From Providencia rettgeri (GTDB taxonomy: Bacteria; Pseudomonadota; Gammaproteobacteria; Enterobacterales; Enterobacteriaceae): a stretch of DNA of 64,000 nucleotides. Each line of letters starts with the position of its first letter. The first letter of the stretch is position 1. The stretch covers positions 3,906,001 to 3,970,000 of the forward strand of contig NZ_CP053896.1 of NCBI RefSeq assembly GCF_013255915.1, given 5' to 3'. Of the stretch, positions 27,990 through 39,917 are shown one piece after another. Under the pieces are notes generated by a model, which saw only the letters and a list, made by a program, of their open reading frames with translations, was not told the origin of the DNA and did not search any database. Both the position numbers and the translations under genes were made by a program.

Positions 27990-29786
27990 GTGCAAACCTT
28001 CAATGCCGATTTAGCGATTATCGGGGCCGGGGGCGCAGGCTTACGTGCAGCAATTGCTGCCGCTGAAGCAAATCCCAATATCAAGATTGCTCTGGTCTCA
28101 AAAGTATACCCAATGCGTAGTCACACTGTGGCCGCAGAGGGGGGATCAGCAGCAGTTACTCAGGCTCATGACTCCTATGACTATCATTTTAATGATACTG
28201 TAGCTGGTGGGGACTGGCTGTGTGAGCAAGATGTTGTCGACTATTTTGTCGAACACTGCCCAACAGAAATGACCCAACTAGAGCTATGGGGCTGCCCGTG
28301 GAGCCGTAAACCAGATGGTTCAGTTAACGTTCGCCGTTTTGGTGGAATGAAAATTGAGCGTACGTGGTTTGCTGCTGATAAAACTGGCTTCCACATGCTC
28401 CATACCCTGTTCCAAACTTCATTAAAATATCCACAAATCCAACGTTTTGACGAACATTTTGTTCTCGATATCATTGTTGATGAAGGCCAAGTCCGTGGTC
28501 TTGTCGCGTTAAATATGATGGAAGGAACAAAAGTCCAGATCCGTGCTAATGCCATCGTGATGGCAACTGGCGGTGCTGGGCGCGTTTATCGCTACAACAC
28601 CAATGGCGGTATTGTAACCGGTGATGGTATGGGTATCGCATTCCGCCATGGCGTGCCGCTGCGTGATATGGAATTTGTTCAATATCACCCAACTGGGTTA
28701 CCGGGTTCTGGTATCTTAATGACCGAAGGTTGTCGTGGTGAGGGCGGGATCCTTGTCAATAAAGACGGCTATCGCTATCTGCAAGACTACGGAATGGGGC
28801 CTGAAACTCCACTGGGTAAACCTGAAAATAAATATATGGAACTGGGTCCACGTGACAAAGTTTCCCAAGCGTTCTGGCACGAATGGCGTGCAGGTCGCAC
28901 CATCAGTACCCACCGCGGTGATGTTGTTTACTTAGATCTTCGCCACCTTGGCGCAGAAAAACTGCATGAGCGTTTACCATTTATTTGTGAATTGGCGAAA
29001 GCCTACGTGGGTGTTGACCCAGTAACAGACCCAATTCCTGTTCGCCCAACCGCTCACTACACCATGGGTGGTATCGAAACGGATCAACGCACAGAAACAC
29101 GCATCAAAGGCCTATTTGCTGTCGGTGAGTGTTCTTCTGTTGGCTTGCACGGTGCAAACCGTTTAGGTTCTAACTCATTAGCTGAATTAGTCGTATTTGG
29201 TCGTCTGGCAGGTGAAGAAGCTGCTCGCCATGCTGCTGAAGCAACACCAGCCAATGCAAATGCTATCGAAGCCCGTACTCGTGATATCGAAGCTGACCTC
29301 AGCAAGCTCATGAACCAAAAAGGGAAAGAGAGCTGGTCGAAAATTCGCGACGAAATGGGTATTTCAATGGAAGAAGGCTGTGGTATCTACCGTACTCCTG
29401 AATTAATGCAAAAAACCGTTGATAAAATTGCTGAGCTGAAAGAACGCTTCAAACATGTCGAAATTACCGACCATAGCAGCGTATTTAATACTGACCTACT
29501 GTACACCATTGAATTAGGCTTTGGCCTTGATGTGGCGGAATGTATGGCTCACTCTGCAATCAACCGTAAAGAATCACGTGGTGCACACCAACGTCTCGAT
29601 GAAGGCTGTACTGAGCGTGATGATGTTAATTTCCTTAAACATACTTTGGCATTCTATAACCCAGAGGGCTCCCCTCGTTTAGAATACAGTGACGTGAAAA
29701 TCACGAAATCTCAGCCAGCTAAACGTGTTTACGGTGCCGAAGCTGAAGCTCAAGATAAGGCGAAGAAGGAGCAAGCTAATGGATGA
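27990..29786 (+). CDS. frdA: FrdA, fumarate reductase flavoprotein subunit
   Basis: Catalytic FAD subunit that reduces fumarate to succinate in anaerobic respiration, 598 residues. It starts with GTG ([18 protein letters not shown]), the same unusual start as E. coli frdA. The covalent FAD His lies in [12 protein letters not shown]; catalytic region includes [14 protein letters not shown] and [19 protein letters not shown]. It overlaps frdB by 8 nt in frdABCD. Confidence 0.97.
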   Translation: MQTFNADLAIIGAGGAGLRAAIAAAEANPNIKIALVSKVYPMRSHTVAAEGGSAAVTQAHDSYDYHFNDTVAGGDWLCEQDVVDYFVEHCPTEMTQLELWGCPWSRKPDGSVNVRRFGGMKIERTWFAADKTGFHMLHTLFQTSLKYPQIQRFDEHFVLDIIVDEGQVRGLVALNMMEGTKVQIRANAIVMATGGAGRVYRYNTNGGIVTGDGMGIAFRHGVPLRDMEFVQYHPTGLPGSGILMTEGCRGEGGILVNKDGYRYLQDYGMGPETPLGKPENKYMELGPRDKVSQAFWHEWRAGRTISTHRGDVVYLDLRHLGAEKLHERLPFICELAKAYVGVDPVTDPIPVRPTAHYTMGGIETDQRTETRIKGLFAVGECSSVGLHGANRLGSNSLAELVVFGRLAGEEAARHAAEATPANANAIEARTRDIEADLSKLMNQKGKESWSKIRDEMGISMEEGCGIYRTPELMQKTVDKIAELKERFKHVEITDHSSVFNTDLLYTIELGFGLDVAECMAHSAINRKESRGAHQRLDEGCTERDDVNFLKHTLAFYNPEGSPRLEYSDVKITKSQPAKRVYGAEAEAQDKAKKEQANG

Positions 29787-30513
29787 TATGAAACACCTAA
29801 AAATGGAGATCATGCGTTACAATCCGGAAACGGATAGTGAGCCCCATTTGGTGACGTATGATGTCCCTTACGACGAGCAAACTTCTTTGTTAGATGCGTT
29901 AGGCTATATCAAAGATAATCTCGCTCCAGACCTGTCTTACCGCTGGTCCTGTCGTATGGCGATTTGTGGTTCTTGTGGCATGATGGTGGACAAAGTGCCT
30001 AAACTGGCTTGTAAAACATTCCTGCGTGAATACCCGCAAGGCATGAAAGTTGAGCCATTAGGTAACTTCCCAATCGAGCGCGACCTTGTTGTTGATATGA
30101 CTCACTTTATTGAGCGTTTAGAGGCGATCAAACCGTACATTATCGGTAATGACCGTAAACCTTCTGAAGGCCCAAATAAGCAAACGCCTGCCCAGATGGC
30201 GAAATACCATCAATTCTCAGGCTGTATCAACTGTGGTCTGTGCTATGCAGCTTGCCCACAATTTGGACTGAACCCAGAGTTCATCGGTCCAGCCGCGATT
30301 ACATTGGCAGAGCGCTACAATTTAGATAACCGAGACCATGGTGCGAAAGAACGCATGACCTTGTTAAACGGTGACAATGGTGTCTGGAGTTGTACGTTTG
30401 TAGGCTACTGCTCTGAAGTCTGTCCTAAGCATGTCGACCCTGCGGGTGCGATCCAACAAGGTAAAGTTGCCAGTGCGCAAGACTTTGTTATCGCCATGCT
30501 GAAGCCACGATAA
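29779..30513 (+). CDS. frdB: FrdB, fumarate reductase iron-sulfur subunit
   Basis: 244-residue electron-transfer subunit with 2Fe-2S ([13 protein letters not shown]), 4Fe-4S ([12 protein letters not shown]) and 3Fe-4S ([17 protein letters not shown]) motifs. I chose ATG 29779 ([16 protein letters not shown]) inside the frdA end, with AAGGAG upstream; the extended frame is frdA read out of frame. Confidence 0.97.
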   Translation: MDDMKHLKMEIMRYNPETDSEPHLVTYDVPYDEQTSLLDALGYIKDNLAPDLSYRWSCRMAICGSCGMMVDKVPKLACKTFLREYPQGMKVEPLGNFPIERDLVVDMTHFIERLEAIKPYIIGNDRKPSEGPNKQTPAQMAKYHQFSGCINCGLCYAACPQFGLNPEFIGPAAITLAERYNLDNRDHGAKERMTLLNGDNGVWSCTFVGYCSEVCPKHVDPAGAIQQGKVASAQDFVIAMLKPR

Positions 30514-30527
30514 GGAGAATTGAAGTC

Positions 30528-30923
30528 ATGACAACAAAACGTAAACCCTATGTAAGGGAAATGAAGGGCGATTGGTGGCAAAAGCTAGGTTTTTACCGCT
30601 TTTATATCATGCGTGAAAGTACTTCAGTCCTTCAAGTCTGGTTTAGTATCTTAGTCCTATATGGAGTATTTGCACTCAAGAGTGGCCCTGAATCATGGGC
30701 TGGCTTTGTTGGGTTCTTAAGTAACCCAATCATTCTTATCATTAACATTATTACTTTGGCAGCAACATTATTGCACACCACCACGTGGTTTAATCTTGCA
30801 CCAAAAGCCGTCAGTATTATTGTGAAAGATAAGAAAATGTCTGATGAGCCTATCGTTAAAGGCTTCTGGGCTCTCACGATTGTTGTTACGGCAGCAATCT
30901 TAGCTATCGCATTATTATTTTAA
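30528..30923 (+). CDS. frdC: FrdC, fumarate reductase membrane anchor
   Basis: 131 residues, three transmembrane helices; anchors FrdAB and takes part in menaquinol binding with FrdD. Start [20 protein letters not shown] with the conserved [11 protein letters not shown] is E. coli-like. GGAGA precedes the ATG. Confidence 0.96.
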   Translation: MTTKRKPYVREMKGDWWQKLGFYRFYIMRESTSVLQVWFSILVLYGVFALKSGPESWAGFVGFLSNPIILIINIITLAATLLHTTTWFNLAPKAVSIIVKDKKMSDEPIVKGFWALTIVVTAAILAIALLF

Positions 30924-30938
30924 TCTAAGGAGAATCTG

Positions 30939-31292
30939 ATGAATCTAACGCCTAAACGTTCCGATGAGCCGATTTTCTGGGGATTATTTGGTGCCGGTGG
31001 TATGTGGAGCGCCGTCATTGGCCCTGCAATCATCATTCTGTTAGGGATTTTAATTCCTCTCGGCGTTGCACCAGAAATGCTTAGCTATGAGCGCATTATG
31101 GCATTTAGCCAAAGCTTTATCGGCCGCGTATTCTTATTACTGATGATTATTTTGCCAGTTTGGTGTGGTATGCACCGTATCCACCATACGCTGCACGACT
31201 TTAAAATCCATGTCCCTGCGACGAAATGGGTTTTTTACGGCGGCTCAGCAATCATTAGTGTTATTGCAATTATTGGTGTATTTACACTGTAA
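30939..31292 (+). CDS. frdD: FrdD, fumarate reductase membrane anchor
   Basis: 117 residues, three transmembrane helices, partner of Frd[20 protein letters not shown] and the His-rich [15 protein letters not shown] quinone-site region are conserved. Last gene of the operon, followed by a clear terminator. Confidence 0.96.
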   Translation: MNLTPKRSDEPIFWGLFGAGGMWSAVIGPAIIILLGILIPLGVAPEMLSYERIMAFSQSFIGRVFLLLMIILPVWCGMHRIHHTLHDFKIHVPATKWVFYGGSAIISVIAIIGVFTL

Positions 31293-31320
31293 ATAATTCA
31301 ATCACACATTATTTTAATAA

Positions 31321-31348
31321 AAGGTATGACAGCACATTGTCATACCTT
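31321..31348 (+). terminator. terminator of frdABCD
   Basis: AAGGTATGAC-AGCACATT-GTCATACCTT followed by TTCTTTTTT. The stem is perfect over 10 bp. It may also serve the convergent tetR. Confidence 0.9.
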
Positions 31349-31355
31349 TTCTTTT

Positions 31356-33238
<1,883 letters not shown>

Positions 33239-33316
33239 GTTTTAGCATGTCAATATCAAGTGCTATGATGGCCTTATCAGATTTGCTTTTGGAACATGAC
33301 GTTAAGAGATATTTCG

Positions 33317-33475
33317 ATGACAATACAACCTAAAAAGCCGAGAACGAAACCTGCAGAAGAAAGGCTAGATAACCTGATAAACGCATCATCTGAACTTAAA
33401 TCATGGTATGAAAATAGCGTCAAATACTTTGTCGAAAGGCAAAATATTTATATAGTTAATAAGGTAACTATCTGA
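33317..33475 (+). CDS. small orphan ORF, 52 residues
   Basis: ATG 33317 to TGA 33475 encodes a Lys/Glu-rich 52-mer (MTIQPKKPRTKPAEERLDNL...). The charged N-terminus followed by LINASSELKSWYENSVKYF could be the start of a regulator whose remainder is lost. There is only a weak purine-rich stretch upstream. It may be a small protein or a gene remnant, or it may be untranslated. The 33239-33547 stretch otherwise holds only the hairpin at 33510. Confidence 0.3.
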   Translation: MTIQPKKPRTKPAEERLDNLINASSELKSWYENSVKYFVERQNIYIVNKVTI

Positions 33476-33509
33476 TTTTTCGTTACTGTAACCCTATGAT
33501 GTATTGATA

Positions 33510-33535
33510 TTTAATCCCCCTTAAGGGGGATTAAA
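33510..33535. terminator. palindromic hairpin after the MFS pseudogene
   Basis: TTTAATCCCCC-TTAA-GGGGGATTAAA, perfect 11-bp stem, 12 nt past the end of the minus-strand unit; no long T-tract. Confidence 0.6.
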
Positions 33536-33547
33536 TCATGACTAACA

Positions 33548-34732
33548 CTAAACAGGATTTGGTTTTGGCAACCAAGTAGATATAAAGTAGGAAAGCCCAC
33601 AAACCGCAACAAATAGCCCAACATAACCTAAGTTAAAGTGACCTAAATAACCGACGACTAAAGGCGTCATCCCCCCGATAGAGGCAGAGGCACCATTGTA
33701 CCCTACTCCTAGTATTGTTGCTTGCCCATTAGATTTATCCATCAGTACGGCCGATAAATTACACAATATCATCGCTGAATATGTGGACATAACGACTTGA
33801 GCGAAAAAGACGAGAAGTAAATTATCTAGCTGCAATGAAAAATAGAGTGGTACTGAAAGCAATACCATCCCAATGACTCCCATATTAAAAACAGATTTAA
33901 CTGAGCTATATTTATCGGTTAACCAACCACATATCAGCATAAAAATTAACAATAGACTGGACGAAAATATTTCATAAAAACTCTTTATCTCGTCTATCAT
34001 TAATTTTTCAATAATTAATGAAGTTGATAAATTTTGAGAGTAGAAAGTGACAGTACCAGGAATGGTAAATAAGAAAACCCAAAATACATGGAGCCAACTG
34101 AATATTGGTTTTTCATCTAATTCACTTTTATAATCCGGTAATTTTGCTCTAAACCAAAAACTAATTTAAATATTAATTAAACCAATTAATAGTGGGAGCC
34201 TCCAGCCAATTGACTGCATCGCTTCTTCAGAAAATGTGTTCTTTAACATGAAAACGACAGCTAATGATGCGATTACTCCACATAAAGAACTACCAACAAT
34301 AATTGATGAAACTCTAGATTGAATATTCCCATCTAAATCCTTAAATAAATAAGTGATTAAAGAAGGAAATTCCCCAGCAAAACTAAAAGAAAGTGCTAAT
34401 TGTAAAATTAATATTACTAATGGCGTATAGTTCCCTAATAATTCAATGGGTAACAGTGCCATCATTAATGTTGCCGTACCGGTTATCATACTTGTTAATA
34501 CTAGAGCTGATTTTTCCACTACCGTATCAGCATATCGGCCTATAACATACCCACCTAGTGGGCGGATAAAAAAACGTAATGCAAAAATCCCCCATACCAT
34601 TTCCGTTGCTTGTGTATAACCTAAATTAGTTAATTCCGTACTTAAATAAGTGGATATAGCCGCAAACACAGCAATATCATAATACTTTAAAGCATTACCT
34701 GCGACGGCGCCAAACATGAATCTCCATTTCAT
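33548..34732 (-). pseudogene. MFS (metabolite:H+ symporter type) transporter, interrupted by one stop codon
   Basis: Two open stretches, 34732-34166 and 34000-33548, are in the same frame, and the 165 nt between them encode the missing piece, including FWFRAKLPDYKSELDEKP and a transmembrane helix. Only a TAA at 34168-34166 breaks it, where the intact paralogue at 35565-36758 has Leu in LGNILICFWFR; a TTA to TAA change explains it. Motif A is also degraded (GRYADTVVEKSA against GRYADKVGKKPA). The full frame is 394 codons plus stop, the length of the paralogue. The gene is probably inactive. Confidence 0.85.
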
Positions 34733-34784
34733 TATTTATCCCTTTTCTATTAATCAATTTCCTTGTAGAAAAATATTCTCATAT

Positions 34785-35549
34785 TTAAGGGTAACTCACC
34801 AAAGATTCCAAACACGCAAGAGTAATGCCATTTTCTTTTAAAGCCTGAAATAAACCACTAGGTGAAGTATAAGAGCAACCTAGTTTTTCTTTAATGCGTA
34901 GAATACGTTTATTTTCTGTCGCTTCCGAACAACCTTGAATATAACTAATTTCCTTTACTCGGCAATGTGATAATAATAAACGAATAGTTATCATTTCTTT
35001 ACGGGTAAAACGAATGTTACCAAAACGCATATAATGATGAAAATCTAAAATATCTCGGTTATTATCTTCAATTTGTTGAGATAAGCTTATGTCCGCCCTA
35101 AGTGGTAAAATAATATTTTCATTATCTTTCCAGACATGCTGGGAGTAATCAGAAATAACAGCTCTTAATTTATAGAGCTCTAATAACTCATTAGATGAGA
35201 ATTTCTTTCTTGAATTTATTGATGTAATTTCATATACACCGCCATATTGAGTACAAAAATCCACTTTCATTTCTTTCTTATCTGTTTTAGATAATGTTTT
35301 TTGAAATTCGGCAGAGTAATTATTCCAATATTGAATACCAGGGATTAATCGCTCCTTTACTTTCTTATCTAAATCATCATCCCAAACCATAAGAACCCAA
35401 TTATAATTACTAGAAATAGTCCTTACAGAATGATTAATCAAATCTACTCTACTATAAGTAACATCTATATCATTCCAATCGAAATACTTTAAAAACTTAT
35501 CACCAAAACCAGAACAAGAAAGTTCTAGGTGTTTATTTTCTATATTCAT
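34785..35549 (-). CDS. LuxR-like HTH regulator, copy A
   Basis: 254 residues. The C-terminus carries a LuxR/FixJ-like helix-turn-helix (FTRKEMITIRLLLSHCRVKE, then ISYIQGCSEATENKRILRIK). The N-terminal 170 residues (FDWNDIDVTYSRVDL...PGIQYWNNYSAEFQ) resemble an autoinducer/PAS-like sensor of no clear family. It has AGGGTGA upstream. It is clearly paralogous to 36798-37559, and lies between two related MFS genes in one transcription unit (gap 15 nt before, 52 nt after). Confidence 0.7.
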   Translation of the reverse strand: MNIENKHLELSCSGFGDKFLKYFDWNDIDVTYSRVDLINHSVRTISSNYNWVLMVWDDDLDKKVKERLIPGIQYWNNYSAEFQKTLSKTDKKEMKVDFCTQYGGVYEITSINSRKKFSSNELLELYKLRAVISDYSQHVWKDNENIILPLRADISLSQQIEDNNRDILDFHHYMRFGNIRFTRKEMITIRLLLSHCRVKEISYIQGCSEATENKRILRIKEKLGCSYTSPSGLFQALKENGITLACLESLVSYP

Positions 35550-35564
35550 ATGTCACCCTTACAT

Positions 35565-36758
35565 TTAAATAGTTAATAACCTTTGTTTTTTACTCAATAA
35601 CAATGAAACAAATAGAGTTAACGAACTCAATGAAACAAAAACACCAACCAAGGAAACATCAATGATGACTAAATAGTTGATAATTAAAGGCGTTAACCCG
35701 CCTATAATCGTCGATGCAAGATTGTATCCCATACTTAAAGTCGTAACTTGTCCATTGGCTGGTTTTGCCATGGCATAATTCCAATTACATAAAACCATTG
35801 CTGAAATAATAATAATTGACGATTGGGAGATAAGTACTAATGATAAAACCTTAGTCGACATTAGGTAATAAATAGGAATTGATAGTATGGCAGCTAACTT
35901 TACCCCTAAGTTAAACACCCGTTCAGAGTAACTGTATTTATCTGTTAACCAGCCAACTATTGCCATTAAAATCAATAATAAAGTTGATGATATCATTGAA
36001 TATATACTTTTAAATTCTTCTAGCTCTAACTCCTTAAGTAAAAACGAAGATGAAAAATTTAAGGTATAAAAAATAACCGAACCAGGAATAACAACCAGTA
36101 AAATATTAAATGCCTTAAGCCAATCTATTTTTTGGCACCCATCATACTCAATGGGTTGGTCTGGTAAGCGATAGCGAAACCAAAAACAGATCAGTATATT
36201 ACCTAGACCTAATAGTAGTGGTATCCTCCACCCCACCCTTTGCATGGTTTCAGGGTCTAATATATTTTCGAGAATTAACACGATTCCTAACGAGCCAATA
36301 ACACCAACAACCGCACTTCCAGTTAACAACGCCGAAATTCTACCTCGTTCTTGGGGCTTAGAGTCTTTATATAAATAGGTAGACAGTGATGGGCTTTCAC
36401 CCGCAAAACTAAAAGATAGCAACATTTGAAGAAATAATATGGCTAAAGGCGTATATACCCCTAAGAGTTCAATTGGCAGAAATGCCATACATAATGTTGC
36501 ACTACCGGTGAGAATACTTACTAAAATCATTGCCGGTTTTTTACCAACTTTATCTGCATAACGGCCAATCACATACCCACCTAGTGGCCGTATAAGAAAG
36601 CGTAAAGCAAAAATCCCCCACACAAGTTCCGTTGCTTGCTGATAACCTAGCCGAGTTAATTCTGCACTTAAATATGATGAAATCGCTGCAAAAATTGCAA
36701 CATCATAAAATTCTAAGGTATGCCCTGCTACAGCGCCAAAACGTAATTTCCATTTCAT
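35565..36758 (-). CDS. MFS transporter (metabolite:H+ symporter type), intact copy
   Basis: 397 residues, 12 hydrophobic segments. Conserved MHS features: GHTLEFYDVAIFAAISSYLS, FALRFLIRPLGGYVIGRYADKVGKKPA and LSFSFAGESPSLSTYLY. The family includes carboxylate/osmolyte symporters such as ProP and ShiA; the substrate is not predictable. I chose ATG 36758 (MKWKLRFGAVAGHTLEFYD), the same start as the paralogue, over a TTG 30 nt upstream. It lies 39 nt after regulator copy B. Confidence 0.8.
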   Translation of the reverse strand: MKWKLRFGAVAGHTLEFYDVAIFAAISSYLSAELTRLGYQQATELVWGIFALRFLIRPLGGYVIGRYADKVGKKPAMILVSILTGSATLCMAFLPIELLGVYTPLAILFLQMLLSFSFAGESPSLSTYLYKDSKPQERGRISALLTGSAVVGVIGSLGIVLILENILDPETMQRVGWRIPLLLGLGNILICFWFRYRLPDQPIEYDGCQKIDWLKAFNILLVVIPGSVIFYTLNFSSSFLLKELELEEFKSIYSMISSTLLLILMAIVGWLTDKYSYSERVFNLGVKLAAILSIPIYYLMSTKVLSLVLISQSSIIIISAMVLCNWNYAMAKPANGQVTTLSMGYNLASTIIGGLTPLIINYLVIIDVSLVGVFVSLSSLTLFVSLLLSKKQRLLTI

Positions 36759-36797
36759 AAAATGATCCCATATCCCTATATGAAACAAATAGTTAAA

Positions 36798-37559
36798 TTA
36801 ATTAATAGGCATTAATTTTTCTAAGCTTGCTAATGTAATCCCGTGATCTTTCATTACCGAAAAACATTCCTTTTGAGATACCATTTCACAGCTTAATTTT
36901 TTTTTGATATTGTTAACCCTTATATATTCGTCCTCCTCCGAACAGCCTTGAATACGGCTAATTTCATTTATATTTCGGTGGGAAAGCAACAAACGGATGG
37001 TTAATACTTCTTTATTTGAAAATGACAACTGCCCAAAACGTATATAATTAGAGGTTTCATTACCCCTGCAAATAATAGGTGCGGTTTCGTCTAATTCAAT
37101 TTTTTGGCGTAACGGTAATGCAACCGTTTTATTTTCAGACCATTTTTCATATGCATATTCAGAAACTATTGAACGCCATCGATACAATGAAAGTAAATGA
37201 TCATATGGGACTTTATGATTCGCATTGAGTGAAAATATCTCAAATAAATTATTGTATCTATTGCAAAAATCAATTTTTTTATTTCCTTTGTCTAATTTGG
37301 TTAAAATTTTCTGGTATGCATCTGAATAATTACTCCAATATTGAACACCCGCAAATAACCGTTCTTTTAATGATAAATCCATATCATGATGCCAATAAAT
37401 TAATTGCCATTCATAGTCGCTTGACAATGCATATATCTTTTTTTCGTCAATATCAATAATATTATAATTAACATCAATATCATTCCAATTAAAATAATTA
37501 CATAGGTCTAATTTCACACTAGCACTTATTTTTTCCATCCTATTTTTTTCTATATCCAT
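36798..37559 (-). CDS. LuxR-like HTH regulator, copy B
   Basis: 253 residues, paralogue of 34785-35549 (shared YFNWNDIDVNYNIID-type start, GVQYWSNYSDAYQK, IRFGQLSFSNKEVLTIRLLL, EISRIQGCSEEDE, HGITLASLEKL). I chose ATG 37559 (MDIEKNRMEK), with AAAGGTGA upstream. First gene of the four-gene minus-strand unit; probably regulates the transporter downstream. Signal unknown. Confidence 0.7.
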   Translation of the reverse strand: MDIEKNRMEKISASVKLDLCNYFNWNDIDVNYNIIDIDEKKIYALSSDYEWQLIYWHHDMDLSLKERLFAGVQYWSNYSDAYQKILTKLDKGNKKIDFCNRYNNLFEIFSLNANHKVPYDHLLSLYRWRSIVSEYAYEKWSENKTVALPLRQKIELDETAPIICRGNETSNYIRFGQLSFSNKEVLTIRLLLSHRNINEISRIQGCSEEDEYIRVNNIKKKLSCEMVSQKECFSVMKDHGITLASLEKLMPIN

Positions 37560-37765
37560 AAAAATCACCTTTTAGTTATTTAAATAAAAATAAAGATAAT
37601 AAAAACGTTGAATCTATATCTTTAACACATAAAAATAAATATTCAAAGGCCAAAATTTAAAGGTATTCAAAATTAAGAATTATTTTTTTATCTTTATATC
37701 TCAATTGAATTACAGTTCATTAAAATAATTTAAATTATATTTATATATTAACTATTGGAGATCAT

Positions 37766-37975
37766 ATGAAACAAGACTGGCACTCGGCTGATATTATTGC
37801 AGCAATAAAGAAAAAAGGTTCTTCTCTTTCACAAATATCACGTTCAGCAGGGTTAAACTCATCAACATTAAATAACGCCCTATCTAGACGCTGGCCAAAA
37901 GGAGAGCGCATTATTGCCGAGTTTTTGGATGTTGCACCATCTGAAATTTGGCCATCGCGTTATAACGAAAAATAA
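37766..37975 (+). CDS. Ner-like / SfsB-type HTH regulator
   Basis: 69 residues with a Ner-family winged HTH: DWHSADIIAAIKKKGSSLSQ, ISRSAGLNSSTLNNALSR, WPKGERIIAEFLDVAPSEIW. The family includes phage Mu Ner and E. coli SfsB/Nlp. GGAG precedes the ATG. It stands alone, divergent from the LuxR-like unit. Confidence 0.85.
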   Translation: MKQDWHSADIIAAIKKKGSSLSQISRSAGLNSSTLNNALSRRWPKGERIIAEFLDVAPSEIWPSRYNEK

Positions 37976-38083
37976 CATAAGAATTGTTTTCTCTATGTCC
38001 CCAAAAATATCAAAAAAAGCGGGTAACTTTCTCTGTCACCCGCTTATTATTCATTTTTAATTAAAAAATGCTTAATTTGAAAG

Positions 38084-38398
38084 CTAACTTGATACTTTTA
38101 AACCAATTAGCCCTGTAATAATCAAGGCAAGGCTTAATAAGCGAAACATATTCGCTGATTCCCCAAGAAAAATAATCCCAACAATTGCCGTACCCACTGC
38201 ACCAATACCGGTCCAAATTGCATAAGCCGTGCCGACAGGTAAGTCACGCATTGCGTAAGCTAACAGACCCATACTCGCAATAATCGCAATAATGGTAATG
38301 ATACTCGGTGTTAAACGTGTAAAACCGTGGGTATATTTTAAGCCAACAGCCCATACAACTTCTAATAAACCCGCAAATAAAAGGACGATCCAAGCCAT
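38084..38398 (-). CDS. sugE: SugE/Gdx, SMR-family guanidinium exporter
   Basis: 104 residues, four transmembrane helices; small multidrug resistance family, Gdx subgroup, which exports guanidinium in exchange for protons as a dual-topology dimer. The essential Glu is in [39 protein letters not shown] is also conserved. The guanidine-II riboswitch upstream supports the guanidinium role. Confidence 0.93.
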   Translation of the reverse strand: MAWIVLLFAGLLEVVWAVGLKYTHGFTRLTPSIITIIAIIASMGLLAYAMRDLPVGTAYAIWTGIGAVGTAIVGIIFLGESANMFRLLSLALIITGLIGLKVSS

Positions 38399-38423
38399 AG
38401 CTGGTTGCTCCCGTTAAATACTC

Positions 38424-38470
38424 GGGGTCGTCCCCATATTTAAATGACGTTAATTCAGGTCGTCCTGAAT
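38424..38470 (-). promoter_or_regulatory. guanidine-II (mini-ykkC) riboswitch
   Basis: Read on the minus strand: two hairpins, ATTCAGG-ACGA-CCTGAAT (38470-38453) and GGGG-ACGA-CCCC (38435-38424), both with the diagnostic ACGR loop, 17 nt apart, followed by GGGAG and the sugE start. Ligand binding would expose or hide this Shine-Dalgarno. Confidence 0.92.
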
Positions 38471-38667
38471 ACGTATGAAGTGAAAATTCATTATAAACAT
38501 TCATGTAACAAGACTCAAGCAACGAAAAATAACAAATAAGCGCAAATCAGCAATAATATTTAACCTTTTTATACTGTTTTTTATGATTAAGCATCATAAC
38601 CATCGCACTCAAAATTATACACAGGTAAAGTAGGTGTCTTATCTGGCAAGTTCATCGAGAAAACAGC

Positions 38668-39576
38668 ATGAGTCTCAGAGACATCTTACTCGCCCTTTGT
38701 GTGGTGATTATTTGGGGAGTTAACTTCGTTATCATTAAGCTCGGGGTAACTGCACTTCCACCGTTATTATTAGGTGCCTTACGCTTCATGTTTGTGGCCT
38801 TTCCCGCTATTTTTATTTTTAAACGCCCTAAAATTCCATTCAAATTATTACTTCTCTATGGGCTAACAATTAGCTTTGGTCAATTCGCCTTCTTATTTTG
38901 TGCTATTCAAGTTGGTATGCCTGCGGGTATAACCTCTGTCATATTGCAATCCCAAGCTTTCTTTACCCTATTACTTGGCGCAATGATTTTAAAGGAATCA
39001 TTACAGCCAACCCACTTTATTGGTATGTTTATCGCGATTGCAGGGCTGACGGTGTTAGCCAATGGTGCCACTGCCGGTGGGCTTGATGATATCCCATTAC
39101 TCGGATTAGCATTCACTTTAATTGCTGGATTATCATGGGCTTGTGGTAATATCACTAATAGAATTATTATGAAACAGGAAGGCGCAGAGAAATGCAGCGC
39201 CCTATCTTTAGTCAGTTGGAGTGCTCTGATCCCAATTATTCCGTTTTTAATTAGTTCATGGATTTTAGAAGGTGAAGAAGCAATTATTGAAGGGCTATCT
39301 GGTTTTAATTGGTCGGTCTTTGGTGTCATTATCTATTTAGCTTATTTATCAACATTTGTTGGCTATGGGATCTGGGGTGTCTTACTCGGTCGCTATGAAG
39401 CGTGGCGTGTTGCTCCTTTTTCATTGTTAGTTCCCGTCTTCGGTTTAAGCAGTAGTGCATTATTTCTTGATGAGCACATTAATGGCGTACAAGTTGCTGG
39501 CCTTGTTTTAATCATGTTTGGCCTAATTACTACACTTTTTGGCAAAAAAATAATTCAAAAATTAAGACATACCTAG
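38668..39576 (+). CDS. eamA: EamA, O-acetylserine/cysteine exporter (DMT family)
   Basis: 302 residues, ten hydrophobic segments with two EamA repeats. It closely follows E. coli EamA: VIIWGVNFVIIKLGV, FQFAFLFCAI-like GQFAFLFCAIQVGMPAG, SWACGNITNRIIM and GYGIWGVLLGRYEAWRVAP. A terminator follows. Confidence 0.85.
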   Translation: MSLRDILLALCVVIIWGVNFVIIKLGVTALPPLLLGALRFMFVAFPAIFIFKRPKIPFKLLLLYGLTISFGQFAFLFCAIQVGMPAGITSVILQSQAFFTLLLGAMILKESLQPTHFIGMFIAIAGLTVLANGATAGGLDDIPLLGLAFTLIAGLSWACGNITNRIIMKQEGAEKCSALSLVSWSALIPIIPFLISSWILEGEEAIIEGLSGFNWSVFGVIIYLAYLSTFVGYGIWGVLLGRYEAWRVAPFSLLVPVFGLSSSALFLDEHINGVQVAGLVLIMFGLITTLFGKKIIQKLRHT

Positions 39577-39586
39577 TTAACCAATT

Positions 39587-39619
39587 AATAATCGGAGGTT
39601 TTTTAACTTCCGATTATTT
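39587..39619 (+). terminator. terminator of eamA
   Basis: AATAATCGGA...TCCGATTATT stem with a T-rich loop, 11 nt after the stop; the tail is short. Confidence 0.65.
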
Positions 39620-39917
39620 GCCCTACCTTTACCCATCCCCTCATCGGTAAAAACACATCAACAGTCATTAATTTCAAAATAAATAATAAATCAAGATAAA
39701 AAACCAATTCAATAGACAACCACTAGTTCAAAACCAAATAAAATCCAATAAATAATCCTAAATTAGTGATACTGGCTACAATTATGAAATTTATCTCAAA
39801 TTTCAATTGGGTGTATCGGTTTAGCTACTTTTTCTTTGACTTAAGTATGGTTATACCTTTCTCAGTTTTACTTAAACAAATAACAAAAAGTAATCAACTG
39901 AACAGATGGGGATGGCT
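39620..39917. promoter_or_regulatory. cstA upstream region
   Basis: About 300 bp, AT-rich, no ORF. It must hold the cstA promoter and leader. I see no clean TGTGA-N6-TCACA CRP site. GGGGATGG lies just before the chosen cstA start. Confidence 0.35.

Noticed and set aside
34001..34165. Frameshift or insertion in the MFS pseudogene
   Set aside because: Translation of the gap in the same frame matches the paralogue, so only a nonsense codon separates the two halves.
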